A DNA stretch of 59,031 nt from Anaeromyxobacter oryzisoli (GCF_022690765.1 NZ_JALCZA010000024.1:1-59031); one strand, 5' to 3'. Positions 1-8,856 are shown, counted from the first letter of the stretch. The notes: generated by a model from the letters alone, not told the origin. Program-made: numbers and translations.

Positions 1-76
1 CTGCGGCGCCACCGCCGCGCACCTCCGGGCGCTCGGGCCGCTCCTCGCCGCGGCCGGCGGCGGGCGCCCGGCCTAG
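1..76 (+). CDS. C-terminal end of an unidentified gene entering from the left
   Basis: An open frame (codons from base 2) runs in from the window edge and ends at TAG 74-76. It encodes about 24 residues, Ala/Gly/Leu-rich, ending GGGRPA. Its stop codon overlaps the stop of the convergent pheA gene, as expected for two real genes meeting tail to tail. Too little is present to name a product, and a chance open frame in GC-rich DNA is possible. Confidence 0.35.
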   Translation, partial: CGATAAHLRALGPLLAAAGGGRPA

Positions 77-906
77 ACCGGCGCGGCCGCGCGCGGGTAG
101 GAGCCGAGCAGGTACAGCGTGTGGACGCGCCCGAGCACGCCGGCGAGGGCGTCGGCGCACGCGGGGTCGGCCCGGTGCCCCTCGAAGTCCACGTAGAACA
201 CGTAGTGCCCCATCGTCCGCTTGGTCGGACGGCTCTCGATCTTCGAGAGGTTGATCCCGCGCCGGGCGAGCTCGCCGAGGACCTCGTGGAGCCCGCCCGG
301 CCGGTCGCGGTCGAGGGTGAACGCGATGCTGGTCCGATCCGCGCCGGTGGGGGCCTCGTCGGAGGGCGCGAGGAGGACGAAGCGGGTCACGTTCTCGTCC
401 GAGTCCTGGATCGCCTCCGCGAGCATGGCGAGCCCGTACCGCTCGGCCGCGGCGCGCGAGCCGATCGCGGCCGCGCCCGGCTCGCCCGCGGCGACCTTGC
501 GGGCGGCCTCGGCGGTGGAGGTCTGAGACTCGAGCGCGGCGTGCGGGAGCCGCTCGCGCAGGAAGCGCGTGCACTGGCCGAAGGGCTGCGGGTGCGAGAG
601 CACGCGGCGGACGTCCTCGAGCCGGGTCCCGGGGCGCGCGAGGAGGTGCTGGCGCACCGGGAGGAGCACCTCGCGCCGGATCCGCGGCCCCGGCTTCTGG
701 ATGAGGAGGTCGAGCACGGTGCTCACCGCCCCCTCGATCGAGTTCTCGATGGGGAGCAGCGCCGCGTCCACCGCGCGCGAGAGCAGCGCGTCGTAGGCGT
801 CCACGAAGGTGGGGTACGGGATGGCCTCGCCGTCCCGCGCGAGGTCGCAGCGGGAGACCGCCTCCTCGCTGAAGGTGCCGGGGGGGCCGAGATAGGCGAC
901 GCGCAT
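73..906 (-). CDS. pheA: Prephenate dehydratase
   Basis: Cytoplasmic enzyme converting prephenate to phenylpyruvate, the committed step of phenylalanine synthesis. The 277-residue length matches the stand-alone enzyme without a chorismate mutase domain. The N-terminus (VAYLGPPGTFSEEA) is the family signature, IEN sits at 53-55 and the catalytic TRF motif at 174-176. A C-terminal ACT domain (about 193-270) carries the phenylalanine-binding ESRP motif at 224-227, so feedback inhibition by Phe is expected. It lies 40 bp downstream of the HAD phosphatase gene on the same strand and is probably cotranscribed with it. Confidence 0.97.
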   Translation of the reverse strand: MRVAYLGPPGTFSEEAVSRCDLARDGEAIPYPTFVDAYDALLSRAVDAALLPIENSIEGAVSTVLDLLIQKPGPRIRREVLLPVRQHLLARPGTRLEDVRRVLSHPQPFGQCTRFLRERLPHAALESQTSTAEAARKVAAGEPGAAAIGSRAAAERYGLAMLAEAIQDSDENVTRFVLLAPSDEAPTGADRTSIAFTLDRDRPGGLHEVLGELARRGINLSKIESRPTKRTMGHYVFYVDFEGHRADPACADALAGVLGRVHTLYLLGSYPRAAAPV

Positions 907-946
907 GAGGGAGGACTCCTATCACGGCCCTCGGCCGGACGCCGCA

Positions 947-1612
947 TCACGCGGCGTGGACGAGCGCGGCCAGCTCCCCGAGGGCGGCCGCCAGGTGGTC
1001 CGGCTCGGCCGCCGCGAGCGCCTCCGCGCTGCACGCCCCCCAGAGCGCCGCGACGGTGCGGACCCCCGCGCGCCGGCCGGCGACGAGATCGTGCGGCGAG
1101 TCGCCGATCATGAGCGCCTCCTCGGGCGCGCGCCCGAGACGCGCCAGCGCGAGGCGCACCGGCTCCGGATCGGGCTTGGCGCGCGGGCAGCTGTCCGCCC
1201 CGATGACGGCGCCCATGTACCGGTCGAGCCCGGTGTGGCGGAGCGTGCGCCAGGCGCCCTCCTCCACCTTGGCCGTCACGACGCCGAGCGGGTGCCCGCG
1301 CGCGGCGAGCCCGGCGACGAGCTCGAGCGCCCCCGGGAAGCAGCGCGTCATCCGGTCGTGCTCGGCGAGCCAGTAGGCCCGGTACCGCCGGAAGAGCACG
1401 TCCACGTCCTCCGCCCGCCGCGCGAACCCGGCGAGCTGGGTCCGGAGCGGCGTCCCGATGCCGGCGATCCACTGGGCGTCGCTCGGGCAGCTCCCGTAGC
1501 CGTCGAAGGCGTGCCGGACGGCGGCGAGGATGAACGGGACGGTGTCGACGAGGGTGCCGTCGAGATCGAAGAGGACGGCGATCGGGCGAGGAGCGGGCAC
1601 GCCGGTGAGCAT
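947..1612 (-). CDS. HAD-family hydrolase, phosphoglycolate-phosphatase-like
   Basis: A 221-residue HAD phosphatase with all four motifs: DLDGT (nucleophile Asp16, acid/base Asp18), VTAK (motif II), KPDPEP (motif III Lys) and GDSPHD (motif IV). The helical cap between motifs I and II places it in subfamily IA with Gph and PpaX, so the likely substrate is a small phosphate ester such as 2-phosphoglycolate. Substrate cannot be fixed from sequence. It is read toward pheA, 40 bp away, and away from the membrane-protein gene on the other strand, so the 1613-1788 gap should hold divergent promoters. Confidence 0.9.
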   Translation of the reverse strand: MLTGVPAPRPIAVLFDLDGTLVDTVPFILAAVRHAFDGYGSCPSDAQWIAGIGTPLRTQLAGFARRAEDVDVLFRRYRAYWLAEHDRMTRCFPGALELVAGLAARGHPLGVVTAKVEEGAWRTLRHTGLDRYMGAVIGADSCPRAKPDPEPVRLALARLGRAPEEALMIGDSPHDLVAGRRAGVRTVAALWGACSAEALAAAEPDHLAAALGELAALVHAA

Positions 1613-1788
1613 AATCGAGAAACGGCGATCCGCCCGCCCGCCCGGACGCGCGCGCGCCGGTGGGCGGCTCGCGCCGGGGGGCGCCGCCCGGGCAGGCCCG
1701 CGCGCGGCCGCCTCCCCATCGACCGCGCCGCGATGCGCCGGGCTTTCGCACGGACGGCCCGAAGCGCAACGTTCCGGCGGAGGGGGCG

Positions 1789-2739
1789 GTGGCGAGCCTT
1801 TCGCAGAAGGTGCAGCAGGCGCTCGACGAGGGGCGCATCCTGGTGCTCGGCACGCAGGTCCTGCTCGGGTTCGAGTACCGGGCGTTCGTCGAGCGCCGCT
1901 TCGACGACCTCCCGCGCTGGGCGCAGGCCCTCAAGCTCCTCGCGCTGTGCACGATGCTCTGCGCGTTCGCGCTGATCGTGCTCCCGGCGGCGTTCCACCG
2001 GCTCGTCGAGGGCGGCTCCGACTCGGCGCGGCTGCTCCGCCTCACCACCCGGGCCGTCGGCCTCGCCCTCCTGCCGCTCGGCGTCGGGCTCGGGCTCGAC
2101 CTCGCCGTCGCGGCCCAGCCCGTGCTCGGCGCCGGAGGAGGCCTGGGGTTCGGCGCGGCGTCCGCCGCGCTCGCGCTCGGGTGCTGGTACGGCTGGACCG
2201 GGCTCGCCCGGCGGCAACGGGGCGGTCGCGCCGGGCGGGAGGAGGAGGACGAGGAGATGGCGCCGACGCCCTTGCAGACCCGGATCTCGCACACCCTCAC
2301 CGAGGCCCGGATGCTGCTGCCGGGCGCCCAGGCGCTGCTCGGGTTCCAGCTCGCGGCGGTCCTGGCCGACGGCTTCGACCGGCTCCCACGGGCGGCGCAG
2401 CGCGTCCACCTCGGCGCCGTCGCCCTCACGGTCGTGACGATCGTCCTCCTCATCGCGCCCGCCGCCTACCACCGCATCGTGGAGCGCGGCGAGGAGACCG
2501 AGCGCGTCCACCGGGTGGCGAGCGGGCTCGTCGTCGCCGCGCTCGTGCCGCTCGCGCTCGCGCTGTCGGCGCAGCTCGGCGTCGTCGCGTACGCGTTCGG
2601 CCGCGACGCCAGGCTCGCGATCGCGCTCGGGGTGGGCGCCGCGGCGGTGCTGCAAGGGATCTGGTTCGGCGCGCCGCTCGCGCTCCGGGCCCGCCGGGCC
2701 CGTCGGGCCTCGCCCCGGCGCGCCGCGGCGCGCCCGTGA
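1789..2739 (+). CDS. Membrane protein with two tandem DUF6328-like units
   Basis: About 316 residues. I start it at GTG 1789 because GGAGGGGG lies just upstream and the preceding in-frame stretch looks non-coding; an ATG at 1660 would add 43 residues. The protein is a clear internal duplication. Each half has a polar start, a LLGFxx motif, two or three hydrophobic helices and a PAAxHRxVE motif (PAAFHRLVEGG in the first copy, PAAYHRIVERGEE in the second). The halves are joined by a charged linker (GREEEDEE). The pattern matches DUF6328 proteins, normally single-unit inner-membrane proteins of unknown function. It converges on the response regulator with only 7 bp between stops. Confidence 0.8.
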   Translation: MASLSQKVQQALDEGRILVLGTQVLLGFEYRAFVERRFDDLPRWAQALKLLALCTMLCAFALIVLPAAFHRLVEGGSDSARLLRLTTRAVGLALLPLGVGLGLDLAVAAQPVLGAGGGLGFGAASAALALGCWYGWTGLARRQRGGRAGREEEDEEMAPTPLQTRISHTLTEARMLLPGAQALLGFQLAAVLADGFDRLPRAAQRVHLGAVALTVVTIVLLIAPAAYHRIVERGEETERVHRVASGLVVAALVPLALALSAQLGVVAYAFGRDARLAIALGVGAAAVLQGIWFGAPLALRARRARRASPRRAAARP

Positions 2740-2746
2740 ACGTGCC

Positions 2747-4108
2747 CTACGCCTTCGCCTCGTCCTTCTCCCCCTCTCCGAGGATCCGGTAGAGGGTCTT
2801 CCGGTCGATGCCGAGCACCTCGGCCGCCCGCGTCTTGTTCCCGCCGTGCTCGGCCAGCACCTGCGCCGCGTAGCGCCGCTCCAGCTCCGCCAGCGTCGGG
2901 CGCTCGGCGCTGCCCGGCGGCGGGACGGCCGGGACGGTCGTCCGGCGGATCGCGTCCGGGAGGTCCTCGGGGACGATCATCGCGCTCGGGTTCAGGGCCA
3001 GCGCACGGGCGATCACGTTCTCCAGCTCGCGGACGTTCCCGGGCCACGGGTAGGCGACGAGCAGGTCCCGCACCGCCGGGGTGATCGCCGCCTCGGGGTG
3101 GCCGAGCTTCGCGGCGAAGTGCTCGGCGAGGAGCGGGACGTCCTCCCGCCGATCGCGCAGCGGCGGGATGCGGATCGTGACGACGTTGAGCCGGTAGAAG
3201 AGGTCCTCCCGGAAGCGCCCGTCCTTCACCGCCTGAGGGAGGTCCTTGTTCGTCGCGGCGACCACCCGGACGTCCACCGGCACCGCCTCGTTCGTCCCGA
3301 CCGGCCGGATCTCCCCCTCCTGGAGCGCGCGCAGCAGCCGGGCCTGCAGCCCCGGGCCGATGTCCCCGATCTCGTCGAGGAAGATCGTCCCGCCGTTCGC
3401 CTCCTCGAACAGGCCCCGCCGGGCCGACTGCGCGCCCGTGAACGCGCCGCGCGCGTGGCCGAACAGCTCGGACTCCAGCACCCCCTCCGCGATGGCCCCG
3501 CAGTCCACCGGCACGAAGGGGCCCCTCGCGCGGCCCGAGGCGGCGTGGATGGCCCGCGCCACCCGCTCCTTCCCGGTGCCGCTCTCGCCGAGGATGAGCA
3601 CGGTCGCGTTCGACGCCGCCACGCGGGCCGCCGTCTTGTAGACCCCGAGCATCGCCTCGCTCCGGCCGACCACGTTCTCGAGCCGGTACTTGTCCCGCAC
3701 CTGCCGCCGGAGGGCGCGGTTCTCGACGACCAGCGCCCGCTGGGCGAGGGCGCGATCGACCACGACCGCGATGGCGTCCACGTCGTACGGCTTCGAGATG
3801 TAGTCGAAGGCGCCCCGCCGGATCGCCTCGACCGCCCCCTCCACGTTGCCGAACGCGGTCACCAGGATGATGGGCGTCTCGGGGAACCGCTCGCGCATCG
3901 CGTCGGTGAGCTCGTAGCCGCCCACCTCGGCCATCCGGATGTCCGAGACGACCAGATCCGCGGGGGCGCGCTCGAGGGCGGCGAGGGCGTCCTTGCCGTC
4001 CGCGAGCGCCTCGACGGCGTGGCCGCGCGCCGAGAGGATCCGGGCGAGGAGCGCCCGGCTCGCGGGATCGTCATCGACGACCAGGACCCGGTACGGTGAG
4101 TGTGGCAT
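2747..4108 (-). CDS. Sigma-54-dependent response regulator, NtrC type
   Basis: A 453-residue transcription activator. The receiver domain is at about 7-120, with acidic pocket Asp12/Asp13, phospho-acceptor Asp56 and Lys106. The AAA+ domain is at about 145-375, with Walker A GESGTGKE at 174-181 and the sigma-54-contacting GAFTGA loop at 221-226. A Fis-type helix-turn-helix lies at the C-terminus (NKTRAAEVLGIDRKTLYRIL). It activates promoters read by sigma-54 RNA polymerase. Its start lies inside the end of the sensor kinase gene (38-bp overlap), so the two are translated together and form a cognate pair. The target promoters are unknown. Confidence 0.96.
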   Translation of the reverse strand: MPHSPYRVLVVDDDPASRALLARILSARGHAVEALADGKDALAALERAPADLVVSDIRMAEVGGYELTDAMRERFPETPIILVTAFGNVEGAVEAIRRGAFDYISKPYDVDAIAVVVDRALAQRALVVENRALRRQVRDKYRLENVVGRSEAMLGVYKTAARVAASNATVLILGESGTGKERVARAIHAASGRARGPFVPVDCGAIAEGVLESELFGHARGAFTGAQSARRGLFEEANGGTIFLDEIGDIGPGLQARLLRALQEGEIRPVGTNEAVPVDVRVVAATNKDLPQAVKDGRFREDLFYRLNVVTIRIPPLRDRREDVPLLAEHFAAKLGHPEAAITPAVRDLLVAYPWPGNVRELENVIARALALNPSAMIVPEDLPDAIRRTTVPAVPPPGSAERPTLAELERRYAAQVLAEHGGNKTRAAEVLGIDRKTLYRILGEGEKDEAKA

Positions 4109-5639
4109 CTCGGCCCTCCGCGGCGGGGCGCTCGGCGACCGCCGGAATCCATAGCGTGAACGTGGCCCCGGCGCCCGGCTCGCTCTCCACCTCGATCCGG
4201 CCCTTGAGCGCGTTCGCGATCTCGCGCGAGATGGCGAGGCCGAGCCCCGTCCCCTTCCCGCGCGGCTTCGTCGTGTAGAACGGCTCGAAGATCCGCTTGC
4301 GCTCCTCGGGCCCGAGCCCCGGTCCGGTGTCCTTCACCCACAGGCCGAGGTACCCGTTGCGCCGCACGGCCCCCACGGCGAGGCGCCCGGCGCCGGACAT
4401 CGCGTCCACCGCGTTCGAGACCAGGTTCGAGAGGACGTGCCGGACGAGGCTCGGATCGAGCCGGACCTCGCCGAGATCCTCCGGGACGTCGCGCACCAGC
4501 TCGATCCGCGAGCGGACGCCGATGGGCACCGACAGGCCGAGCACGTCGTCGAGGAGGCCGGCGACGTCCACCGGCTCCGGCTCCGGCGTGAGCGCGCGCG
4601 CGGAGTCGAGGAAGCGGCGGATGATGCCGGTCATCCGCTTCACCTCGCCCTCAAGCGCCTGGAGCCCGGGGCGGAGCGCCTCCGGGCAGGCCGGGTCGCG
4701 GGCGAGGAGCTGGACGTGGCCGCTGATGGTGTTGAGCGGGTTCCCGAGCTCGTGCGCGATCGTGCCGGAGAGCTGGCCGAGCGTCGCGAGCCGCTCCTTC
4801 GAGGTGAGGTCGCGCCGCGCCTCGACGAGGAGCTCGTTCACCTCCGCGAGCTCGCGGTTCTTGTGGGCGAGGTCGGCGGTCGCGTCCTCGATCATCGACT
4901 TGAGGTTGGAGTTCACGCGGCGGACGCGCGCGAGCATCGCCGCGAGGCCGCGGGCGAGGACGCCGATCTCGTCGTGCCGCTCCACCCCGGGGACCGCGGC
5001 GAGGTCGAGCGAGCCGGACTCGACCCGCTCCACGGACGCGGCGAGCTGTGACAGCGGGCGGGCCAGCATCCGCCCGAGCATGAGGCTGAACAGGAGCGCG
5101 ACGAGCGGCGCGCCGGCGCCCGCGACGACGAAGAAGATGTTCCGCTCGGTCGCGGCGATCTCCTCGACCTCGGAGAGGTTCGACTCGATGCGCAGGGACC
5201 CGAAGATGTGGCGGGGGTTGTCGTGCAGCGGGTGATCGACGCGCCAGCCGCGCCCCTGGGCGAACTCGACCCGCGTGACGGTGGTCTCCACCGCGAACGC
5301 GCGCGACGAGAGCGTCTCGAGCGACGTCTCCGGGCCGTCCTGGCCCATCGTGACGCGCGCGACCTTGACCTGGCTGCCCTTGCGGATCGCCAGCTCCGCG
5401 GAGCGGATGCCGCGCCGGCGGAGGAGCTGCGTCTCGAGCGACGACGCGGCGTCCTCGATGTCGGTGCGTGGCGAGAGGTCCAGCTCCTCGGCGATCGCCC
5501 TCGCGACGTCCGCGGTCCGGTCGCGCAGGCTGCGCTCGATCACGCGGCTCGCGACCTGCTCGCCGAGGTAGGCCGCGACGCCCAGCGTGCAGACGAGGGT
5601 CGCGGCGAACAGCAGGATGATCCGGGTACGGAGAGACAT
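4071..5639 (-). CDS. Sensor histidine kinase partner of the NtrC-type regulator
   Basis: A 522-residue inner-membrane kinase. A first transmembrane helix at about 6-25 is followed by a periplasmic sensor of about 140 residues with no recognised fold, then a second helix at about 168-190 and a HAMP linker (MLARPLSQLAASVERVESG). A coiled segment leads to the HisKA dimerisation helix with His296 (GTIAHELGNPLN) and a HATPase_c domain with N box, GPGLG and GTGLGLAI. The organisation is that of NtrB/AtoS-type kinases, which feed sigma-54 activators; the overlapping downstream gene is exactly that. The signal is unknown. Confidence 0.95.
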   Translation of the reverse strand: MSLRTRIILLFAATLVCTLGVAAYLGEQVASRVIERSLRDRTADVARAIAEELDLSPRTDIEDAASSLETQLLRRRGIRSAELAIRKGSQVKVARVTMGQDGPETSLETLSSRAFAVETTVTRVEFAQGRGWRVDHPLHDNPRHIFGSLRIESNLSEVEEIAATERNIFFVVAGAGAPLVALLFSLMLGRMLARPLSQLAASVERVESGSLDLAAVPGVERHDEIGVLARGLAAMLARVRRVNSNLKSMIEDATADLAHKNRELAEVNELLVEARRDLTSKERLATLGQLSGTIAHELGNPLNTISGHVQLLARDPACPEALRPGLQALEGEVKRMTGIIRRFLDSARALTPEPEPVDVAGLLDDVLGLSVPIGVRSRIELVRDVPEDLGEVRLDPSLVRHVLSNLVSNAVDAMSGAGRLAVGAVRRNGYLGLWVKDTGPGLGPEERKRIFEPFYTTKPRGKGTGLGLAISREIANALKGRIEVESEPGAGATFTLWIPAVAERPAAEGRDATLTVPGPGRR

Positions 5640-5667
5640 GGCTTCTCCCGCCTCCCCGGCTGGAAGA

Positions 5668-5700
5668 CCCGGCGCCGGCGGACGAACCGCTGGCGCCGGG
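5668..5700 (-). terminator. GC hairpin between the Ala/Lys-rich gene and the kinase gene
   Basis: A 9-bp perfect inverted repeat (CCCGGCGCC at 5668-5676 and GGCGCCGGG at 5692-5700) around a 15-nt loop, just after the stop of the upstream small gene. There is no uridine run, so termination would be weak or Rho-assisted. It may separate the two transcription units. Confidence 0.3.
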
Positions 5701-5715
5701 GTCCGTCATACGATG

Positions 5716-5961
5716 TTACTTCGCGGGGACGGCGGCCGGCTCCTCGGTCTTCGGCTCCTCGGCAGCCTTCTTCGCGGCGGCCTTCTTCGCGGCAGCCTTG
5801 TGCTTCTTGTGCTTGACCGTCTTCTTCGCCTCGGGCTTGGCCTCCGGCTTCGCGGTCTCACCGGCGGGCGCGGCGGCCGGCGCGGCCGGCTCCTCGGCGC
5901 GAACCGGCGAGGTGACGGCGAGGATCGCGAACGCGGCGAGCAGGGTGACGAGCTTGCGCAT
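5716..5961 (-). CDS. Small secreted Ala/Lys/Pro-rich protein
   Basis: An 81-residue protein started at ATG 5961 (MRKLVTLLAAFAILAV), because AGGAG lies 8-12 bases upstream and a signal peptide follows directly; a longer frame from 6168 has no such support. The signal peptide probably cuts after SPVRA. The mature part is low complexity: acidic and Ala/Pro-rich, then a basic core of KHKKHKAAAKKAAAKKAA type, then an acidic tail. The basic core resembles histone-H1-like tails but the protein is exported, so a role at the envelope (binding LPS, peptidoglycan or extracellular DNA) is more likely. No family recognised. Confidence 0.75.
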   Translation of the reverse strand: MRKLVTLLAAFAILAVTSPVRAEEPAAPAAAPAGETAKPEAKPEAKKTVKHKKHKAAAKKAAAKKAAEEPKTEEPAAVPAK

Positions 5962-6192
5962 GATGGTGTCTCCTGTCGGCGCGAGTTGGGTTGGTGCGCC
6001 GGACGTGCGGGGAGAAAGCATCGCACGTGCCGAGCGGAGCCGCGCAAGGAACGCCCCTGTTTTCGAGAGATTGGCGTGGGCCGTCCCGTCCGGGGCCCCA
6101 ACGGTTCGTGGCGTTCCGGGACGATCGTCCCGTATCCGTGGGGCGAATCGCAACGTGGAGACCTTCAACGCGCCAGGCGACGCGCCGCGCCC

Positions 6193-7362
6193 TCAATGCG
6201 CCCCGACGATCCGGAGCACCATGTCCTTCTCGGGCGGGCAGGTCCCCCGGCCGTCACAGTTGCTGGTCGTCACCCAGAGCGCGCCGTCCGGCCCCTGGAC
6301 GACCTCCCGCACCCGCCCCAGCCCCTCCGGCGGATCGCCGGCCAGGTAGACCTCGTGGCTCCGGACCCGCCGATCCGCTCCGAGCACGACGCGGTGCAGG
6401 TGGCGCGACCCCAGCGTGCCGATCAGCACGCTCCCCTTCCACGCCGGCACGGCGTCGCCGCGGTACACGCTCGCGCCGCCCGGCGGCGCCGCCTCCACCC
6501 AGGACAGCGCGGGCGCGGGCATCCCGGGCCTCACCTGGCATCCGTACACGTCCGGCCAGCCGAAGTTCGCGCCGGCGGTGCCGACGAGCACGCGGTCGTG
6601 GCCGCTGCGCCCCAGCTCGCCGCTCGGCCCGTGCTCCGCGATGACGAGCGTCCGCGGGTCGAGCCAGTCGAACGCCTCGACGTTCCGCACGCCGCTCACG
6701 AAGACCTGGCTCCCCGGGGTCGGGTTGTCCGCCGGCGCGGCGCCGTCCGTCGTGAGCCGCAGGATCTTGCCGTTCGGGCTCCTCGGATCCTGCGCGCGCG
6801 GCGGCTCGCCCGCGTCGCCCGTCCCGACGTAGAGCATGCCGTCGGGGCCGAAGCGGATCCGGCCGCCGTCGTGGAAGCGGGCGGCGGAGACGTCGTCGAG
6901 CAGGATCCGGTCCTCGCGCGCGGAGCGGCCGTCCGGCGCGAGGACGTACCGCACCAGCCGGTTCACGTCGCGGCCGCCCTTGCTGGCGGTGTAATAGATG
7001 TAGAAGCGCCGGTTCTCCGCGAAGCGCGGGTCGGCGGCGATCCCGAGGAGCCCGCCCTCCCCCGCCTCCGCCACCTCGACGCGCGCGACCGGCTCCGGCT
7101 CGAGCTTGCCGCCGCGGAGCAGCCGCACCCGCCCCGGCCGCTCGGTCAGGAGCACGTCGCCGTCCGGCAGGAACGCGAGCCCCCAGGGCACCTCGAGCCC
7201 CGTCGCGACGCGCTCCACCCGGATCGGGACCTCGCCCGCCGGGCCGAAGCCCTCCTTCACCAGGACGCAGCTCGGGGCGTCGGCGCCCCCGGCCTCCTGC
7301 GGCCCTCCGCAGGCGAAGGTCACGGCGAGGGCGACGGCGGCGCGAAGCGCGGTCGGGATCAT
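6193..7362 (-). CDS. PQQ-dependent sugar (glucose/sorbosone-type) dehydrogenase, lipoprotein
   Basis: A 389-residue beta-propeller of the soluble aldose sugar dehydrogenase (YliI/Asd, GSDH) family. Family features are the start of the propeller (VATGLEVPWGLAFLPDG), LLTERPGRVRLL, GGLLGIAADP, HDGGRIRFGPDGMLYVGTGD and the late EHGPSGE segment. The enzyme would oxidise sugars at C1 in the periplasm with PQQ and calcium. A short signal peptide ends in a candidate lipobox (VTFAC-GG), pointing to an envelope lipoprotein. No PQQ synthesis genes are nearby. The real electron acceptor and substrate are not visible. Confidence 0.9.
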   Translation of the reverse strand: MIPTALRAAVALAVTFACGGPQEAGGADAPSCVLVKEGFGPAGEVPIRVERVATGLEVPWGLAFLPDGDVLLTERPGRVRLLRGGKLEPEPVARVEVAEAGEGGLLGIAADPRFAENRRFYIYYTASKGGRDVNRLVRYVLAPDGRSAREDRILLDDVSAARFHDGGRIRFGPDGMLYVGTGDAGEPPRAQDPRSPNGKILRLTTDGAAPADNPTPGSQVFVSGVRNVEAFDWLDPRTLVIAEHGPSGELGRSGHDRVLVGTAGANFGWPDVYGCQVRPGMPAPALSWVEAAPPGGASVYRGDAVPAWKGSVLIGTLGSRHLHRVVLGADRRVRSHEVYLAGDPPEGLGRVREVVQGPDGALWVTTSNCDGRGTCPPEKDMVLRIVGAH

Positions 7363-7578
7363 GCCGCCCTGATCTTCGCGCCGGCCGCCGCGCGCAACGC
7401 CCGCCCGCTGGCCCTCGATCGTGGGGATCGGCGAGCGGCGCCCGACCTCCTCGCGCGGCGCAGACGCAAGGTCGCCGCGCCGGCTCGACGGCCGAGCGAC
7501 CCCGCGGGGTTACGGCGAGACGCGAAGGAGAAATGCTCGCCAGCGGGTCCCCCGCGCGCGCCGTGCGTGAAGGCGCGA

Positions 7579-8061
7579 TCACTTCGTGATGATCTGGATC
7601 TTCGAGACGAAGTCCTTCTCGCTGCCGTAGCCGATGAACCGGACCTCGCCCGCGCCGATCGCCGCCCACATGGCGCCGGGTCCGTCCTGGGTCGGCGCGG
7701 CAGCCTCGAACCAGATCCTCGGGGCCTCGTCCACGCCGCGCTTCGGGAGCCACAGGCCGCCCTTTTGGCCGCCCTGGATCTCACCCGTCTTGACGTACCG
7801 ATCGGCGGGCTCGTTGCTCATGTATACGACCGACTTCCCCTCCCCGAGGAAGTAGAGCCCGGAGTCGTCCTCGGCGGCGAGCGTGTAAATGCCGGCACGC
7901 AGCCCTTCCGCCCAGGTGTACCCGAGACCGCGCTTCTCGATCCGCACGTGGTCCTTCGCCAGCACGAAGTACTGGTTCTGGGTGGGCTTCGGGAGGCTCG
8001 CGAACTTGGGCGGGCATGCGGTCAAGGCGAGCAAGGCTACGAAAGCGAGTCGCTTCGTCAT
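7579..8061 (-). CDS. Hypothetical lipoprotein
   Basis: A 160-residue protein started at ATG 8061, where a lipoprotein signal begins (MTKRLAFVALLALTAC, Cys16). The open frame extends upstream to 8208, but that part overlaps an insertion-sequence end and lacks a ribosome site. The mature protein has beta-rich stretches (YFVLAKDHVRIEKRG, GIYTLAAEDDSGLYFLGEG) and no motif I recognise. It is the last intact typical-GC gene before the low-GC island. Function unknown. Confidence 0.8.
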   Translation of the reverse strand: MTKRLAFVALLALTACPPKFASLPKPTQNQYFVLAKDHVRIEKRGLGYTWAEGLRAGIYTLAAEDDSGLYFLGEGKSVVYMSNEPADRYVKTGEIQGGQKGGLWLPKRGVDEAPRIWFEAAAPTQDGPGAMWAAIGAGEVRFIGYGSEKDFVSKIQIITK

Positions 8062-8218
8062 CGGGGTCGGCTCCGTTGTCGTCGGCCGGAACGCTCGGCC
8101 CTCTGCGGCGCGCGTCGTTCCACCATTAGAGAATGCAATCGTATCGAGTGGAGCCGACTTCGCATCGGCGATCCCCTTTCTGAGGGACTCAGCCAAGCGA
8201 AGTTCCAAAGTTCGTTTT

Positions 8219-8243
8219 CGTCCAGTTTTCGGGGGGCAGGTCA
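8219..8243 (+). repeat. Insertion-sequence end, IS3-like right terminus
   Basis: The 25-bp stretch ends TCGGGGGGCAGGTCA. The same 15 bases recur at 11057-11071, directly after the stop of the IS3-type transposase remnant, so both look like right-hand terminal inverted repeats in the same orientation. No transposase lies to the left of this copy, so it is a solo relic. Confidence 0.45.
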
Positions 8244-8276
8244 GTCGATGCCGTCGTTGCGAATCGCGGACGTCGT

Positions 8277-8594
8277 TTAGATGACCTGATGCGGCATTCC
8301 CAACAGTTCAAGGCTCCGACTGATCGACCTGATAATCTCTTCGCGTTTTGAAACCGACATCTCCAAATCCGCGTGTGGTGGATCCCAGCCCACGAGCGTC
8401 GTGGCATAGACGAGCCAGTTCACCTCGCCATTTGGACCTAGTCCACCCTCTATCTCAACCGATGCGGTCCTGCCTCCTTCTTCATACAGGACGCGGTGAA
8501 CGTTAGGGACGCTGACAACGAACGCAGGGCCCCGCACGGTCTTGTTGTTGACCCGAACGAGCATATCAGTAGTGGTACCTATAACCATAGACAT
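8277..8594 (-). CDS. Small orphan protein, possibly an immunity protein
   Basis: A 105-residue intact protein with lower GC and more mixed codon use than the genes to its left. The start is taken at ATG 8594, though ATG codons two and ten codons later are also possible and no strong ribosome site decides. It is predicted mostly beta at the front (TVRGPAFVVSVPNVHRV, TASVEIEGG) and then has W-x-PP (GWDPPHADLEM) and a C-terminal helix (KREEIIRSISRSLELLG). That tail resembles what I remember of Imm74-type immunity proteins; this is recall, not an alignment. Its position beside a polymorphic-toxin locus supports an orphan immunity role. Confidence 0.55.
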   Translation of the reverse strand: MSMVIGTTTDMLVRVNNKTVRGPAFVVSVPNVHRVLYEEGGRTASVEIEGGLGPNGEVNWLVYATTLVGWDPPHADLEMSVSKREEIIRSISRSLELLGMPHQVI

Positions 8595-8856
8595 TCTCGT
8601 TCAGCCTGAGAATCGATTCCTCGATAGAACGGAACGTCCTATCGGGCCGTGCGCCACGAAGGTCAAGTCCCGAGTTGTGTGTAAATCGGACGCGCAGTGA
8701 AGCTCCTCGCGTACTTCACGCTGCGTCGGCGACAACGACCTCCTTCGAGTTCAGCAGGGTCATGTCCAGGTAGCGGCGGTCGGTCCAGATGGCGGTCACG
8801 TGGAGCGCGACGGCGGTGACGAGTCGCATGGCGCTGGCGCGGTACGGGAAGGCGTG

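Noticed and set aside
5587-8280. 897-codon plus-strand open frame
   Set aside because: It overlaps four well-supported minus-strand genes or parts of them and has no recognisable domain.
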